Assembly: GCA_018385395.1 (NCBI GenBank)
Contig: JAHBAD010000146.1
Coordinates: 1 to 35,552 of the forward strand
Direction: 5' to 3'
Length of the DNA: 35,552 bases
DNA from: Treponema sp.
GTDB taxonomy: Bacteria > Spirochaetota > Spirochaetia > Treponematales > Treponemataceae
Part shown: piece after piece, positions 1-7,526 of the stretch
How the letters are laid out: each line of letters begins with the position of its first letter
Position numbering within the stretch: position 1 is the first letter of the stretch
Position numbers and translations under genes: made by a program
The notes under the pieces: generated by a model
Database searches by the model: none
Told to the model about the DNA's origin: nothing
What the model saw: the letters and a program-made list of their open reading frames with translations, nothing else

Positions 1-14
1 GTTAAACGTTTAAC
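1..14. promoter_or_regulatory. 14-bp perfect palindrome, LacI/GalR-type operator candidate
   Basis: The sequence GTTAAACGTTTAAC is a perfect 14-bp palindrome centred on CG, the usual form of LacI/GalR-family operators. The gene it would control lies outside the window to the left, because the only neighbour here (53-718) reads toward it and ends 39 bp away. The similar core AAACGTTT recurs at 12071-12078. The binding role is inferred from form only. Confidence 0.35.
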
Positions 15-52
15 ATATTTCAAAAGGATTTTCCATAAGATAAAAACCTTAA

Positions 53-718
53 TTAATTTGAAATTTCACAAGGGGGCACAGCTTCAGACAGATTAAATCC
101 GTCTTCAATTTCAAAAACTTTGTTTTTTCCGTCTACAGGCACTGCAAGGCGGGTTGAATAAAGCTGCAATGTCTTGATTTTATGTTCTTTTTTTATGAGT
201 TTGTTCAATTTAAAGTCTCCGTGGTTGTCATCCCCGATAATAGGACAGTTGTTCTTTGAAAGATGGATACGGATCTGGTGCATGCGGCCGGTCTGAAGTT
301 CAAGACTGATTTTCGAAATATGGACTGTCTCTTCTCCGCATTTAATATCCTTTTCTTCAAGGAATTTATAGTTTGTTACGGCAGTTTTATGTTCTCCGTG
401 CTGAATAACAGTATCGTTGATTACGCCCTTTTTCTTCGAAAGAGTACCAAAGCAATATGCCGTGTAAGTTTTCTGAACCTGTTTTGAGGAAATAAGTTTT
501 GTCCACTTGGAAGCAGCCTGTGGGCTTTTGGAAACAATCATAAGGCCCTGAGTGTCTTTATCAAGGCGGTGAACAAGGTAAACTTTCTGTCCAACCTGCT
601 TTGCAAATTCTTCATCCAAAGGATGAGAAATACCAGCTCCACCTTGTACCGAAACACCGGAAGGTTTATTTATAATGTAGATTTCATCATTTTCGTATAA
701 AACAGGAATATCAGTCAT
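53..718 (-). CDS. RluA-family RNA pseudouridine synthase
   Basis: This enzyme converts uridine to pseudouridine in rRNA or tRNA. The 221-residue protein carries the family signature HRLDKDTQGLMIVSKS, where the Asp after HRL is the catalytic residue. It also has the N-terminal NKPSGVSV motif and the late GRMHQIRIHLS motif. It lacks the S4 RNA-binding domain that precedes the catalytic domain in RluC and RluD, so it resembles the short, catalytic-domain-only members such as RluA or TruC. The exact RNA target cannot be told from the sequence. It starts 30 bp from the divergent gene at 749, so the two promoters must overlap. The ATG at 718 begins MTDIPVLYENDEIYI, which fits the family N-terminus. 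Confidence 0.88.
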   Translation of the reverse strand: MTDIPVLYENDEIYIINKPSGVSVQGGAGISHPLDEEFAKQVGQKVYLVHRLDKDTQGLMIVSKSPQAASKWTKLISSKQVQKTYTAYCFGTLSKKKGVINDTVIQHGEHKTAVTNYKFLEEKDIKCGEETVHISKISLELQTGRMHQIRIHLSKNNCPIIGDDNHGDFKLNKLIKKEHKIKTLQLYSTRLAVPVDGKNKVFEIEDGFNLSEAVPPCEISN

Positions 719-748
719 ACGATAATCTTAATATATAAGGATAAAATA

Positions 749-1903
749 ATGAAGAAACTTACACTTTTTTTAACATTCCTTTTAGCTTTTAATGTCCTTT
801 TTGCAGACATTATTTCTGACAAAAAATATAACTTTACACTTGATATTCCTGAAGGCTTCAATGTAAAGGACGCAAACGAAGAAAACTATTCCTATCACTT
901 TGAACATCCAAATATTCCGGTTTCATTTGTACTTAAAGTAGAAAATAAGCCTGACCACACTGCCCTTAAGGTTCTTGAAACAAACCTGAAAAAACTTAAG
1001 GCAACCTATGAAACGGTCCCGGTTTACTGGGAATCTGACATTCAGGACGAAATCGCTTCTTTTGAAATGACTCTGGACCAGGCTTATAAAGGATGGGCCG
1101 TTACCGCACATCTTTATACAGAAAAAGGCGGCGATTTCATTACACTTCTCTGCTGGGCACCAAAGGCACAGTTTGACGCCTGCCAGCAGTTTATCATATC
1201 TCTTCTAAATTCCCTTACAGTGTCTGACATCACCTGCCAGACTCCGGGCATTTTTCTGGCCTACGCATTCCCAAAAGAAGGTGATAAAACTGTAAACCTT
1301 AATATAGGCGGTAAAAAAATCACTTCCAGAATAGATAAAACTGATGAAGAAGCAAGTCAGTTTCTTGTAGACCTGGAATTCGCTGTCCTTTCCCTTTATG
1401 CAAATCATCCTATGTGGAAAGAAGCCTGGCAAAGATACTACCGCCTTGTTTTCCGCGACAATTACGGGCGTCTTTCCCGGTTTTCGGAAGATATTTTTGC
1501 AAAAATCTATCCTGAATGTGAAAAGAAACGAAAAGAGGATCCTCAGACAGAATATGTAAGCCGTCTTTTAAGCTGGGTTCAAGGCTTCAAATATGAAAGA
1601 AAACAGGGAAACTATTCTTCGGACCTTACCCCCCCTATAATGGCCGTATGCGGAGACGGCAATGACTGCGATTCAAGAAGTCTTTTAATGTGCTGCATTA
1701 TGCAGAGAGCAGGAATTGATTCAATTATGCTGATTTCAAGAGAATATAGCCACGCCCTTTGCGCTTTTGATATCCGTGGTCAGGGCCAGACTTTTGAAAC
1801 TTCTTATGGAAGTTATCTCATGTGTGAGACCACAGCTCCTGTCACTCCGGGAATGATTGCCCAGGAACAGGCTGACAGAAGCAAATGGATAGTAGTGGAT
1901 TAA
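749..1903 (+). CDS. secreted transglutaminase-like protein, function unknown
   Basis: The 384-residue protein begins with a clear signal peptide (MKKLTLFLTFLLAFNVLFA, cleavage near residue 19), so it should act in the periplasm. I do not recognise the first 250 residues. The C-terminal part shows a transglutaminase/cysteine-protease-like pattern: Cys307 in GDGNDCDSRS, His335 in EYSHALCAFD and an acidic residue (Glu350) in FETSYG, in the place where these folds often have Asp in LDPTYG. The GDGxDCxxRS block is typical of predicted bacterial transglutaminase-like proteins. It could be a peptidase, an amidase or a catalytically weakened relative. A ribosome site AAGGA lies at 738-742. The catalytic assignment is inference from spacing. 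Confidence 0.7.
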   Translation: MKKLTLFLTFLLAFNVLFADIISDKKYNFTLDIPEGFNVKDANEENYSYHFEHPNIPVSFVLKVENKPDHTALKVLETNLKKLKATYETVPVYWESDIQDEIASFEMTLDQAYKGWAVTAHLYTEKGGDFITLLCWAPKAQFDACQQFIISLLNSLTVSDITCQTPGIFLAYAFPKEGDKTVNLNIGGKKITSRIDKTDEEASQFLVDLEFAVLSLYANHPMWKEAWQRYYRLVFRDNYGRLSRFSEDIFAKIYPECEKKRKEDPQTEYVSRLLSWVQGFKYERKQGNYSSDLTPPIMAVCGDGNDCDSRSLLMCCIMQRAGIDSIMLISREYSHALCAFDIRGQGQTFETSYGSYLMCETTAPVTPGMIAQEQADRSKWIVVD

Positions 1904-1914
1904 ACGTTCAGAAA

Positions 1915-1931
1915 GTTTGCTATACGCAAAC
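1915..1931. other. short hairpin between convergent genes
   Basis: GTTTGC, a 5-nt loop and GCAAAC form a perfect 6-bp hairpin in the 72-bp gap between two convergent genes. It has no T-tract on either strand, so it is a weak candidate for a bidirectional terminator. Confidence 0.25.
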
Positions 1932-1975
1932 GCCGCCTCTTTACTCGCCCTGCGTCCATGTACAGAAGGCTTTAT

Positions 1976-2620
1976 TTAACCTAACAGTAATTCGTATACT
2001 TCCCGTTCTGTCTGTGCGTTAAGCATTTTCTCGCGAAGTTCTGCGCTTTTCAGCATTCCTGAGAAATGAGAGATTGTTTTCAGGTAGTATGAGTGCTGGT
2101 TATATGCTGCTGCAATCATAAAGAGGAGCTGAACCGGTACATCATCAATTGACTGATAGTCTTCTACAGGCTTTTTACATACCCCGACAGCCATAACAAG
2201 GTCAGTAACAGAAGAAAGGCGAACATGAGGAATTGCAATACCCCGTCCGATTGCTGTAGACATAAGGTCTTCACGGTTCATGATTTCCTGTGTCAGTTCC
2301 TGTGCATTTTTTACCTGTGGAGCTGTTCCAAGAACATCACTAAGCTGTGTAAGAGCATCTCTTTTTGATGTGTGATTAATGAAAACAATGCGATCCGGAG
2401 AAAGAATATTTTTTACCTGAACAGACTGTTCATTCTGCTTCTGAAGATCTGATGAAAGGCGTGCGTTTACCCAGTTTTCGACTTCTGTTTTCTTGAAACG
2501 CCATACAGTTCCGATCTTTCCGGCAGGAATTTCACCTTTCTGAGCCCAGTCGTAAACTGTTCTTTCTGATACGCGAAGGTATTTTGCAACTTCTTCTATA
2601 GTAAGGATATCGCCATCCAT
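1976..2620 (-). CDS. excisionase-type HTH fused to PTS EIIA (PtsN-like) domain
   Basis: The 214-residue protein has two domains. Residues 1-55 are a MerR/excisionase-like helix-turn-helix (LTIEEVAKYLRVSERTVYDW, then GTVWRFKKTEVENW). Residues 70-214 are a fructose/nitrogen-type PTS EIIA domain with the phosphoryl-accepting His132 in GIAIPHVR. EIIA domains of this type take phosphate from HPr-like proteins. Joined to a DNA-binding head, the domain suggests a phosphorylation-controlled transcription factor rather than a sugar porter. No EIIB or EIIC gene is adjacent, which supports a regulatory role. A minus-strand promoter with a perfect TTGACA lies at 2665-2693. The family assignment is firm; the regulatory role is inferred. 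Confidence 0.85.
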   Translation of the reverse strand: MDGDILTIEEVAKYLRVSERTVYDWAQKGEIPAGKIGTVWRFKKTEVENWVNARLSSDLQKQNEQSVQVKNILSPDRIVFINHTSKRDALTQLSDVLGTAPQVKNAQELTQEIMNREDLMSTAIGRGIAIPHVRLSSVTDLVMAVGVCKKPVEDYQSIDDVPVQLLFMIAAAYNQHSYYLKTISHFSGMLKSAELREKMLNAQTEREVYELLLG

Positions 2621-2664
2621 TATTTCACCTCTTAAGCATGTAAAACATTCGAAATCTTTACCGT

Positions 2665-2693
2665 ATTTTGCATTGATTACGTTTTTTTGTCAA
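2665..2693 (-). promoter_or_regulatory. promoter for HTH-EIIA gene
   Basis: On the minus strand a perfect -35 TTGACA (2693-2688) is followed after 17 bp by CAAAAT (2670-2665), preceded by a TG. The predicted start of transcription is about 40 bp upstream of the ATG at 2620. Confidence 0.5.
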
Positions 2694-2756
2694 CAATTTA
2701 ATTTCCATAACATTTTATTACCAAATAAACCTACCAATTGAGAATGAATACAAAAT

Positions 2757-2785
2757 TTGATAAAATCATTTCGGTTTATTATATT
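2757..2785 (+). promoter_or_regulatory. promoter for sufCBD
   Basis: TTGATA (2757-2762), a 17-bp spacer and TATATT (2780-2785) form a good sigma-70-like promoter about 107 bp upstream of the sufC start. I see no recognisable IscR-type site beside it. Confidence 0.55.
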
Positions 2786-2843
2786 TAAATCAAAGAGATA
2801 ATATTTACACCATTTACATATCGTTTTCACATATACAAATTAT

Positions 2844-2884
2844 GAATTGTAATTGTGAATTATGCATTGTGAATTGTGAATTGG
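2844..2884. repeat. degenerate heptamer repeat (GAATTGT)n upstream of sufC
   Basis: Units GAATTGT, AATTGT, GAATTAT, GCATTGT, GAATTGT and GAATTGG follow each other with a 7-base period (one unit is 6 bases). The last unit runs into the sufC ribosome site GGAG (2883-2886). Related 7-base arrays occur at 6246-6273 and 35204-35238. Confidence 0.7.
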
Positions 2885-2892
2885 AGTTATAT

Positions 2893-3633
2893 ATGGCATT
2901 GCTTGATGTTCAGAACGTTTTTTCAGGTGTAGAAGACAAAGAAATCCTTCATGGGCTTAACCTGCAGATTAATCCTGGCGAAGTTCATGTTCTTATGGGA
3001 CCAAACGGGGCCGGAAAGTCTTCCCTTGGTAACACTCTTATGGGAAATCCTGTTTATAAAATGACTTCTGGAAAAATCATTTTTGACGGAGAAGATATTT
3101 CTGACTATTCAACAGACAAGCGTGCCAAAGCAGGTCTTTTCATGAGTTTCCAGGCACCTCTTGAAGTTCCGGGAATCTCTCTTGAAAGCTTTATCCGTGC
3201 TTCACTCCAGAACAAAACCGGTGAGCACGTAAAACTTTTCCAGTTCCAGAAAGAACTGAAACGCTGCATGGAAATCCTGAATATGGACGAAGCTTATGCA
3301 AAACGCGACCTGAACGTAGGTTTCTCCGGAGGAGAACGCAAAAAGAGTGAAATCCTCCAGCTTCTTATGCTTAAACCAAAACTTGCCATTCTTGATGAAA
3401 CAGACTCTGGTCTTGACGTTGACGCAGTTCGTACAGTTTCAAAAGGAATTGAAGAATACATGAAATCAGTTGGCGGTTCCCTTCTGATTATCACCCACTC
3501 TACAAAAATCCTTGAAGCCCTTAAGGTTGATTACACTCACATCCTGGTAAAAGGACAGATTATCAAAACTGGTGACGGAAGTCTTGTTCAGGAAATCAAC
3601 GAAAAAGGATTTGAAGCTTACCTGGGAAAATAA
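2893..3633 (+). CDS. sufC: SufC, Fe-S cluster assembly ATPase
   Basis: SufC is the cytoplasmic ABC-type ATPase of the SufBCD scaffold, which builds Fe-S clusters. The 246-residue protein has Walker A GPNGAGKSS at residues 36-44, signature FSGGERKKSEILQLL, Walker B followed by LDETDSGLDVDA and the switch His in ITHST. These SufC-specific motifs separate it from transport ATPases. I place the start at 2893 (MALLDVQNVFSG), 7 bases after a GGAG ribosome site. A longer in-frame reading from 2842 adds 17 residues that only translate the upstream heptamer repeat. One base separates its stop from the sufB start, so sufC, sufB and sufD form one operon. Confidence 0.97.
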   Translation: MALLDVQNVFSGVEDKEILHGLNLQINPGEVHVLMGPNGAGKSSLGNTLMGNPVYKMTSGKIIFDGEDISDYSTDKRAKAGLFMSFQAPLEVPGISLESFIRASLQNKTGEHVKLFQFQKELKRCMEILNMDEAYAKRDLNVGFSGGERKKSEILQLLMLKPKLAILDETDSGLDVDAVRTVSKGIEEYMKSVGGSLLIITHSTKILEALKVDYTHILVKGQIIKTGDGSLVQEINEKGFEAYLGK

Positions 3634-3634
3634 C

Positions 3635-5053
3635 ATGGCAAATAACGAAAAAACTGATGTAAAAGACATTGACCGTTCTCTTTACGACTTCCGTTACGAA
3701 GAAAATGACAAAGACTATTACCGCATGGAATCTGGTCTTACACCGGAAATCGTAATGAAACTTTCAGAAGAAAAAGGTGACCCGGAATGGATGAAGGAAT
3801 TCCGTCTTAAGTCCCTTGAAGTATATAACCAGCTCCGCACTCCGGAATGGGGTCCTGATATTTCTGAACTCCACATGGAAAACATTGCCACATACGTTAA
3901 ACCAAAAACAGATATGGCAAATACATGGGAAAACGTTCCTGACGAAATTAAAGAATCTTTCGAAAAACTTGGTATTCCTGAAGCTGAAAGAAAAAGTCTT
4001 GCAGGCGTTGGCGCCCAGTTCGACAGTGAACTTGTTTACCACAACGTACAGGACGAAGTTCTTAAACAGGGCGTAATTTACCTTGGTTTTGAAGAAGCCC
4101 TTAAAAGCGAAGAATGGGGACCAATGGTAAAAGAGTACTTTATGACTCTTGTTACTCCAAAAGATCACAAATTTGCAGCACTGCACGGCGCTGTATGGTC
4201 AGGAGGATCATTTGTATATGTTCCTAAAGGAGTTCATCTTTCCTTCCCTCTTCAGTCTTATTTCCGCCTGAATGCAAAGGGGGCTGGACAGTTTGAACAC
4301 ACTCTTATCATTGTTGATGAAGGTGCTGACCTCCACTTTATTGAAGGTTGTTCCGCTCCAAAATACAATGTGGCAAACCTTCACGCAGGATGTGTTGAAC
4401 TTTTCGTAAAAAAAGGTGCACACCTCCGTTATTCCACAATCGAAAACTGGTCAAAGAATATGTACAACCTGAACACAAAACGTGCCAGGGTTGAAGAAGA
4501 TGCTTCGATTGAATGGGTTTCGGGAAGCTTTGGTTCACACGTTTCTTACCTGTATCCGGAAAGTGACCTGATTGGTAAGAATGCCCGTTCAGAATTCACA
4601 GGTGTAACCTTTGCCGGAAACGGACAGAACCTGGACACAGGGGCTAAAATGGTTCACCTGGCACCGAACACAAAATCGGTAATCACAACAAAGTCCATTT
4701 CAAAAGGCGGCGGTACATCAATTTACCGCTCAGCAGTCTATATCGCAAAAAATGCAGAAAACTCAAAAGCTTCTGTAAGCTGTCAGAGCCTTATGCTGGA
4801 CAGTGAAAGCCGTTCAGACACCATTCCTGCAATGCAGGTAATGAACGATTCAAGTGACGTTGGTCACGAAGCAAAAATCGGACGCATTTCAAACGATGCT
4901 GTTTTCTACCTGATGAGCCGCGGTATTCCTGAAGACGAAGCCAAAAGCATGATTGTTTCGGGCTTTGCAAACCCTGTAAGCAAGGAACTTCCACTGGAAT
5001 ATGCCGTTGAAATGAATAACCTTATCAGACTTGAAATGAAGGGGGCCATGTAA
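3635..5053 (+). CDS. sufB: SufB, Fe-S cluster scaffold
   Basis: SufB is the main scaffold subunit of the SufBC2D complex, on which the nascent cluster forms. The 472-residue protein has the typical beta-helix core and the C-terminal blocks SDVGHEAKIGRISNDAVFYL and SRGIPEDEAKSMIVSGF. Cys383 (SVSCQSLM) lies where the conserved functional cysteine of SufB sits. The start at 3635 (MANNEKTDVKDID) follows the sufC stop by one base and has only a weak GGGA site, so translation is probably coupled. A longer reading from 3572 would overlap sufC by 62 bases and is rejected. The stop overlaps the sufD ATG (TAATG). Confidence 0.97.
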   Translation: MANNEKTDVKDIDRSLYDFRYEENDKDYYRMESGLTPEIVMKLSEEKGDPEWMKEFRLKSLEVYNQLRTPEWGPDISELHMENIATYVKPKTDMANTWENVPDEIKESFEKLGIPEAERKSLAGVGAQFDSELVYHNVQDEVLKQGVIYLGFEEALKSEEWGPMVKEYFMTLVTPKDHKFAALHGAVWSGGSFVYVPKGVHLSFPLQSYFRLNAKGAGQFEHTLIIVDEGADLHFIEGCSAPKYNVANLHAGCVELFVKKGAHLRYSTIENWSKNMYNLNTKRARVEEDASIEWVSGSFGSHVSYLYPESDLIGKNARSEFTGVTFAGNGQNLDTGAKMVHLAPNTKSVITTKSISKGGGTSIYRSAVYIAKNAENSKASVSCQSLMLDSESRSDTIPAMQVMNDSSDVGHEAKIGRISNDAVFYLMSRGIPEDEAKSMIVSGFANPVSKELPLEYAVEMNNLIRLEMKGAM

Positions 5054-6162
5054 TGTCAAACGCAGTATTAAATCAAACACCAGCTCTCACCTGGACATGG
5101 CTTAAAATGAACAAAGCTATCATAAGTGATGATGATATTCTGAACTCAGCCCTTTCATTTGAAAATGCTGATTATAAAGTTATTTCAAAACCTGATTCTG
5201 TAAGAATCATCAAAAAAGATGAATTCAAAACTTCACTTCCAGTTTCGCTTTCTGCTGTTTTCTCAAAAACAAGCGAAAGCGGAATCCAGTACAAAGAAGT
5301 AAATGAACCTGATTCTGTAACATTTAATGAAAATAATACAAAAATTCTTGTTCTTGAAGCTTCAAAAAAAGAAACTGTTCCGGTTGTAATAAACGTAAAC
5401 GCAAAAGGAAAATGTGTTTCTGAGCAGATTATCCATGCCCTTCCTGACTCAGAAATTACAGTAATTCTTGTAACAGAAAGCAAAGAAAATGACGGTGTAA
5501 ACCTTATCCGTACAAAGTGCTATGCCGAAGAAAATGCTAAGATTCATCTTTGCAAAGTTCAGCTTCTTAAAAACGGATTCTATCACATTGATTCTACAGA
5601 AAATGTATGCGGCGAAAACGCAAAAATTACATATACAGAACTTCAGCTTGGCGCCGCATCTGTTATTACCGGTGCATACACAAATCTTTCCGAATACAAA
5701 GCTTCATACAAAAGCGACACAGCTTATTACCGTAAGGGAAACCAGAAAATTGATATGAACTATGTCTGTGCTCACAGCCCTAAAGGAAAAAAATCAGAAT
5801 GTTCTATGGCTGTTGCCGGAACACTGACAGATGAAGCACAGAAAACATACCGCGGAACAATCGACTTTAAACGCGGCTGTGCCGGAGCAAAAGGAAATGA
5901 AACCGAAGAAACTCTGCTTCTTTCTCCAAAAGCCGTGAACCGCTCGGTTCCTGTGATTCTTTGTGATGAAGAAGATGTCGAAGGTGAACACGGAGCCACA
6001 ATCGGGCGTCTGAATGACGACATGCTTTTCTACATGGAAAGCCACGGCATTTCAGAAGAAGAAGCCTGCGCCCTTATGGCAAGAGCAAAAATCAATGCCG
6101 TAAGCGCAAAAATTCCTGATGAAAGCATTCGTGAAAAAGTAGAAAATTTTCTTAATTCATAA
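5053..6162 (+). CDS. sufD: SufD, Fe-S cluster scaffold partner
   Basis: SufD is the SufB paralogue that completes the SufBC2D complex and is needed for iron supply. The 369-residue protein is poorly conserved at the N-terminus, as usual for SufD, but the C-terminal block is clear: a DEEDVEGEHGATIGRLNDDM stretch with the conserved His of HGAT, then ESHGISEEEACALMARA. The ATG shares a base with the sufB stop and is preceded by a GGGGG-rich ribosome site. An 11-bp terminator hairpin follows at 6186. The cysteine desulfurase and sulfur carrier of the pathway are not next to it but 6 kb downstream. Confidence 0.93.
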   Translation: MSNAVLNQTPALTWTWLKMNKAIISDDDILNSALSFENADYKVISKPDSVRIIKKDEFKTSLPVSLSAVFSKTSESGIQYKEVNEPDSVTFNENNTKILVLEASKKETVPVVINVNAKGKCVSEQIIHALPDSEITVILVTESKENDGVNLIRTKCYAEENAKIHLCKVQLLKNGFYHIDSTENVCGENAKITYTELQLGAASVITGAYTNLSEYKASYKSDTAYYRKGNQKIDMNYVCAHSPKGKKSECSMAVAGTLTDEAQKTYRGTIDFKRGCAGAKGNETEETLLLSPKAVNRSVPVILCDEEDVEGEHGATIGRLNDDMLFYMESHGISEEEACALMARAKINAVSAKIPDESIREKVENFLNS

Positions 6163-6185
6163 TACTTAATCCGAAAGAAAAAAAA

Positions 6186-6238
6186 CAAAGGATATCCTTT
6201 ACAGAAAGTCCAATCAAACTGTATGGGATATTCTTTTT
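6186..6238 (+). terminator. terminator after sufCBD
   Basis: The left arm AAAGGATATCC pairs with the right arm GGGATATTCTTT (11 bp with one G-T pair). A small inner ACAG/CTGT stem closes the long loop, and T6 ends the signal (6233-6238). The left arm is also part of a 14-bp palindrome, AAAGGATATCCTTT (6186-6199). Confidence 0.7.
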
Positions 6239-6245
6239 TCATTTT

Positions 6246-6273
6246 CAATTCTCAATTGTCAATTGTCAATTTT
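6246..6273. repeat. heptamer repeat array (CAATTGT)n
   Basis: Four units in exact 7-base phase: CAATTCT, CAATTGT, CAATTGT, CAATTTT. They lie just after the sufD terminator. The pattern matches, roughly as the reverse complement, the array before sufC at 2844-2884. Confidence 0.75.
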
Positions 6274-6292
6274 CAAATAAAATTACAAAAAA

Positions 6293-6345
6293 CTATCATT
6301 TTGCACGATTTTTCAAGCCCGTTTTTATAAATTCCTATCATTTTG
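6293..6345. promoter_or_regulatory. direct repeat CTATCATTTTG x2, candidate AraC-type operator
   Basis: An 11-bp sequence CTATCATTTTG occurs at 6293-6303 and again at 6335-6345, a start-to-start distance of 42 bp (four helical turns). It lies between sufD and ytfQ, upstream of a promoter with a good -10 but no good -35. AraC-family activators bind direct repeats in helical phase, and such a gene ends the transporter cluster. The regulator-site pairing is inference. Confidence 0.5.
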
Positions 6346-6385
6346 TAACAAATTAACTATTCCAAAATCATAAATTCGGCCTCAT

Positions 6386-6391
6386 TATAAT
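6386..6391 (+). promoter_or_regulatory. -10 element for ytfQ
   Basis: A perfect TATAAT lies 61 bases before the ytfQ ATG. The position 17 bp upstream reads CAAAAT, which is a poor -35, so the promoter probably needs an activator. Confidence 0.45.
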
Positions 6392-6452
6392 AATCAGAAA
6401 TCCAAAACACTTATTGGAAACCAAAACAAAAAAAATTCTTTAGGAGGAATTT

Positions 6453-7430
6453 ATGAAAAAATTATTGGTTCTGGTAGCTGCTCTGACAGTTCTCGTTGCA
6501 CCAACTTTTGCAAAACCTAAAAAGGCTAAGAAAGCAAAAGCAAAAGCTAAAACAATTAAAGTAGGTATCATCAACAATGACCCTAACGAATCAGGATACC
6601 GCACAGCTAATGACCGCGACTTGAAAGCAACATTCACAAAAGCCAATGGATACGATGCTTCTTTCGCATACTCACTGAAAAATGATGAACAGATCGCTGC
6701 TGCTCAGAAATTCATTCAGGACGAAGTTGACTACCTTCTTCTTTCTGCTGCAGGTACATCAGGATGGGATTCAGTTCTCAAAGATGCAAAAGCACAGGGT
6801 GTAAAAGTTATTCTTTTCGACCGCACAATCGATGCTGATCCTTCACTTTACGCTGCATCTATCGTTTCTGACATGGCTCAGGAAGGTGAAACAGCTGTTT
6901 CCTGGCTCAAAGGACAGAACCTTAAAGAAGTAAACGTTATCCACCTTCAGGGTGTTATGGGATCTGCTGCACAGATCGGACGTTCAGGAGCTCTGGACAA
7001 AGAAGTTGCTGCAAACGCAAACTGGAACATGGTTACACAGCAGACAGCTGAATGGAACGCAGAAAAAGCACAGCAGATTGTACAGGCTGTAATCGATGCT
7101 AAAAAACCATTCAACGTAATCTACGCTGAAAACGACGACATGGCTAAAGGTGCTGTAGCTGCTCTGGACAAAGCAAACATCTCTCATGGTGTTGGAAAAG
7201 ATGTTGTAGTTATGGGATTCGACTGCAACAAATGGGCTCTCCAGGAACTGAAAGCTGGAAACTGGAACTACGACGGACAGTGTAACCCATTCCAGTCTTC
7301 TTACATCGTAAGCATTATCGAACAGCTTGAAAAAGGTCAGGTAATCACAAACAAGACAATCATCATGAAAGAAAAAGGATTCGACGCTGCAACTATCACA
7401 GCAGAAGATGTTGAAAACTACGGTATCTAA
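6453..7430 (+). CDS. ytfQ: YtfQ-like sugar-binding protein of ABC transporter
   Basis: This is the periplasmic solute-binding subunit of a CUT2-family sugar importer. The 325-residue protein has a signal peptide (MKKLLVLVAALTVLVAPTFA) and a type-I periplasmic binding fold. It matches E. coli YtfQ in landmarks: NESGYRTAND, GTSGWDSVLKDA, LFDRTID, VIHLQGVMGSAAQIGR and VIYAENDDMAKGA. E. coli YtfQ binds galactofuranose; the substrate here may differ. There is no lipobox Cys. Instead a basic KPKKAKKAKAKAK stretch follows the signal peptide. A strong AGGAGG ribosome site (6442-6447) precedes the ATG. A hairpin terminator after the gene should make its mRNA more abundant than that of the ATPase and permeases. 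Confidence 0.92.
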   Translation: MKKLLVLVAALTVLVAPTFAKPKKAKKAKAKAKTIKVGIINNDPNESGYRTANDRDLKATFTKANGYDASFAYSLKNDEQIAAAQKFIQDEVDYLLLSAAGTSGWDSVLKDAKAQGVKVILFDRTIDADPSLYAASIVSDMAQEGETAVSWLKGQNLKEVNVIHLQGVMGSAAQIGRSGALDKEVAANANWNMVTQQTAEWNAEKAQQIVQAVIDAKKPFNVIYAENDDMAKGAVAALDKANISHGVGKDVVVMGFDCNKWALQELKAGNWNYDGQCNPFQSSYIVSIIEQLEKGQVITNKTIIMKEKGFDAATITAEDVENYGI

Positions 7431-7455
7431 TTAATCCGTAATCCTTAAAGATTGG

Positions 7456-7494
7456 GGCTGCCCATAATAAACAATTCTGGGCAGCCATTTTTTT
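7456..7494 (+). terminator. intercistronic terminator/attenuator between ytfQ and ytfR
   Basis: A perfect 9-bp stem GGCTGCCCA/TGGGCAGCC (7456-7464 and 7478-7486) with a 13-nt loop is followed by A and a run of T. It lies inside the operon, 26 bases after the ytfQ stop, so it should let only part of transcription through to ytfR. Confidence 0.85.
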
Positions 7495-7526
7495 ACCCTT
7501 TTAATAGAAAATCGGAGGAAACACCA

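Noticed and set aside
2844..2884. Short-period repeats considered as a CRISPR array
   Set aside because: The units are 7 bases without spacers, and no cas gene is present.
2842..2892. 17-residue N-terminal extension of SufC
   Set aside because: It only translates the heptamer repeat; the ATG at 2893 has a GGAG site and matches the family N-terminus.
7452..7526. Upstream extension of YtfR from a TTG
   Set aside because: It runs through a terminator hairpin; the GTG at 7527 has GGAGG and gives the normal length.
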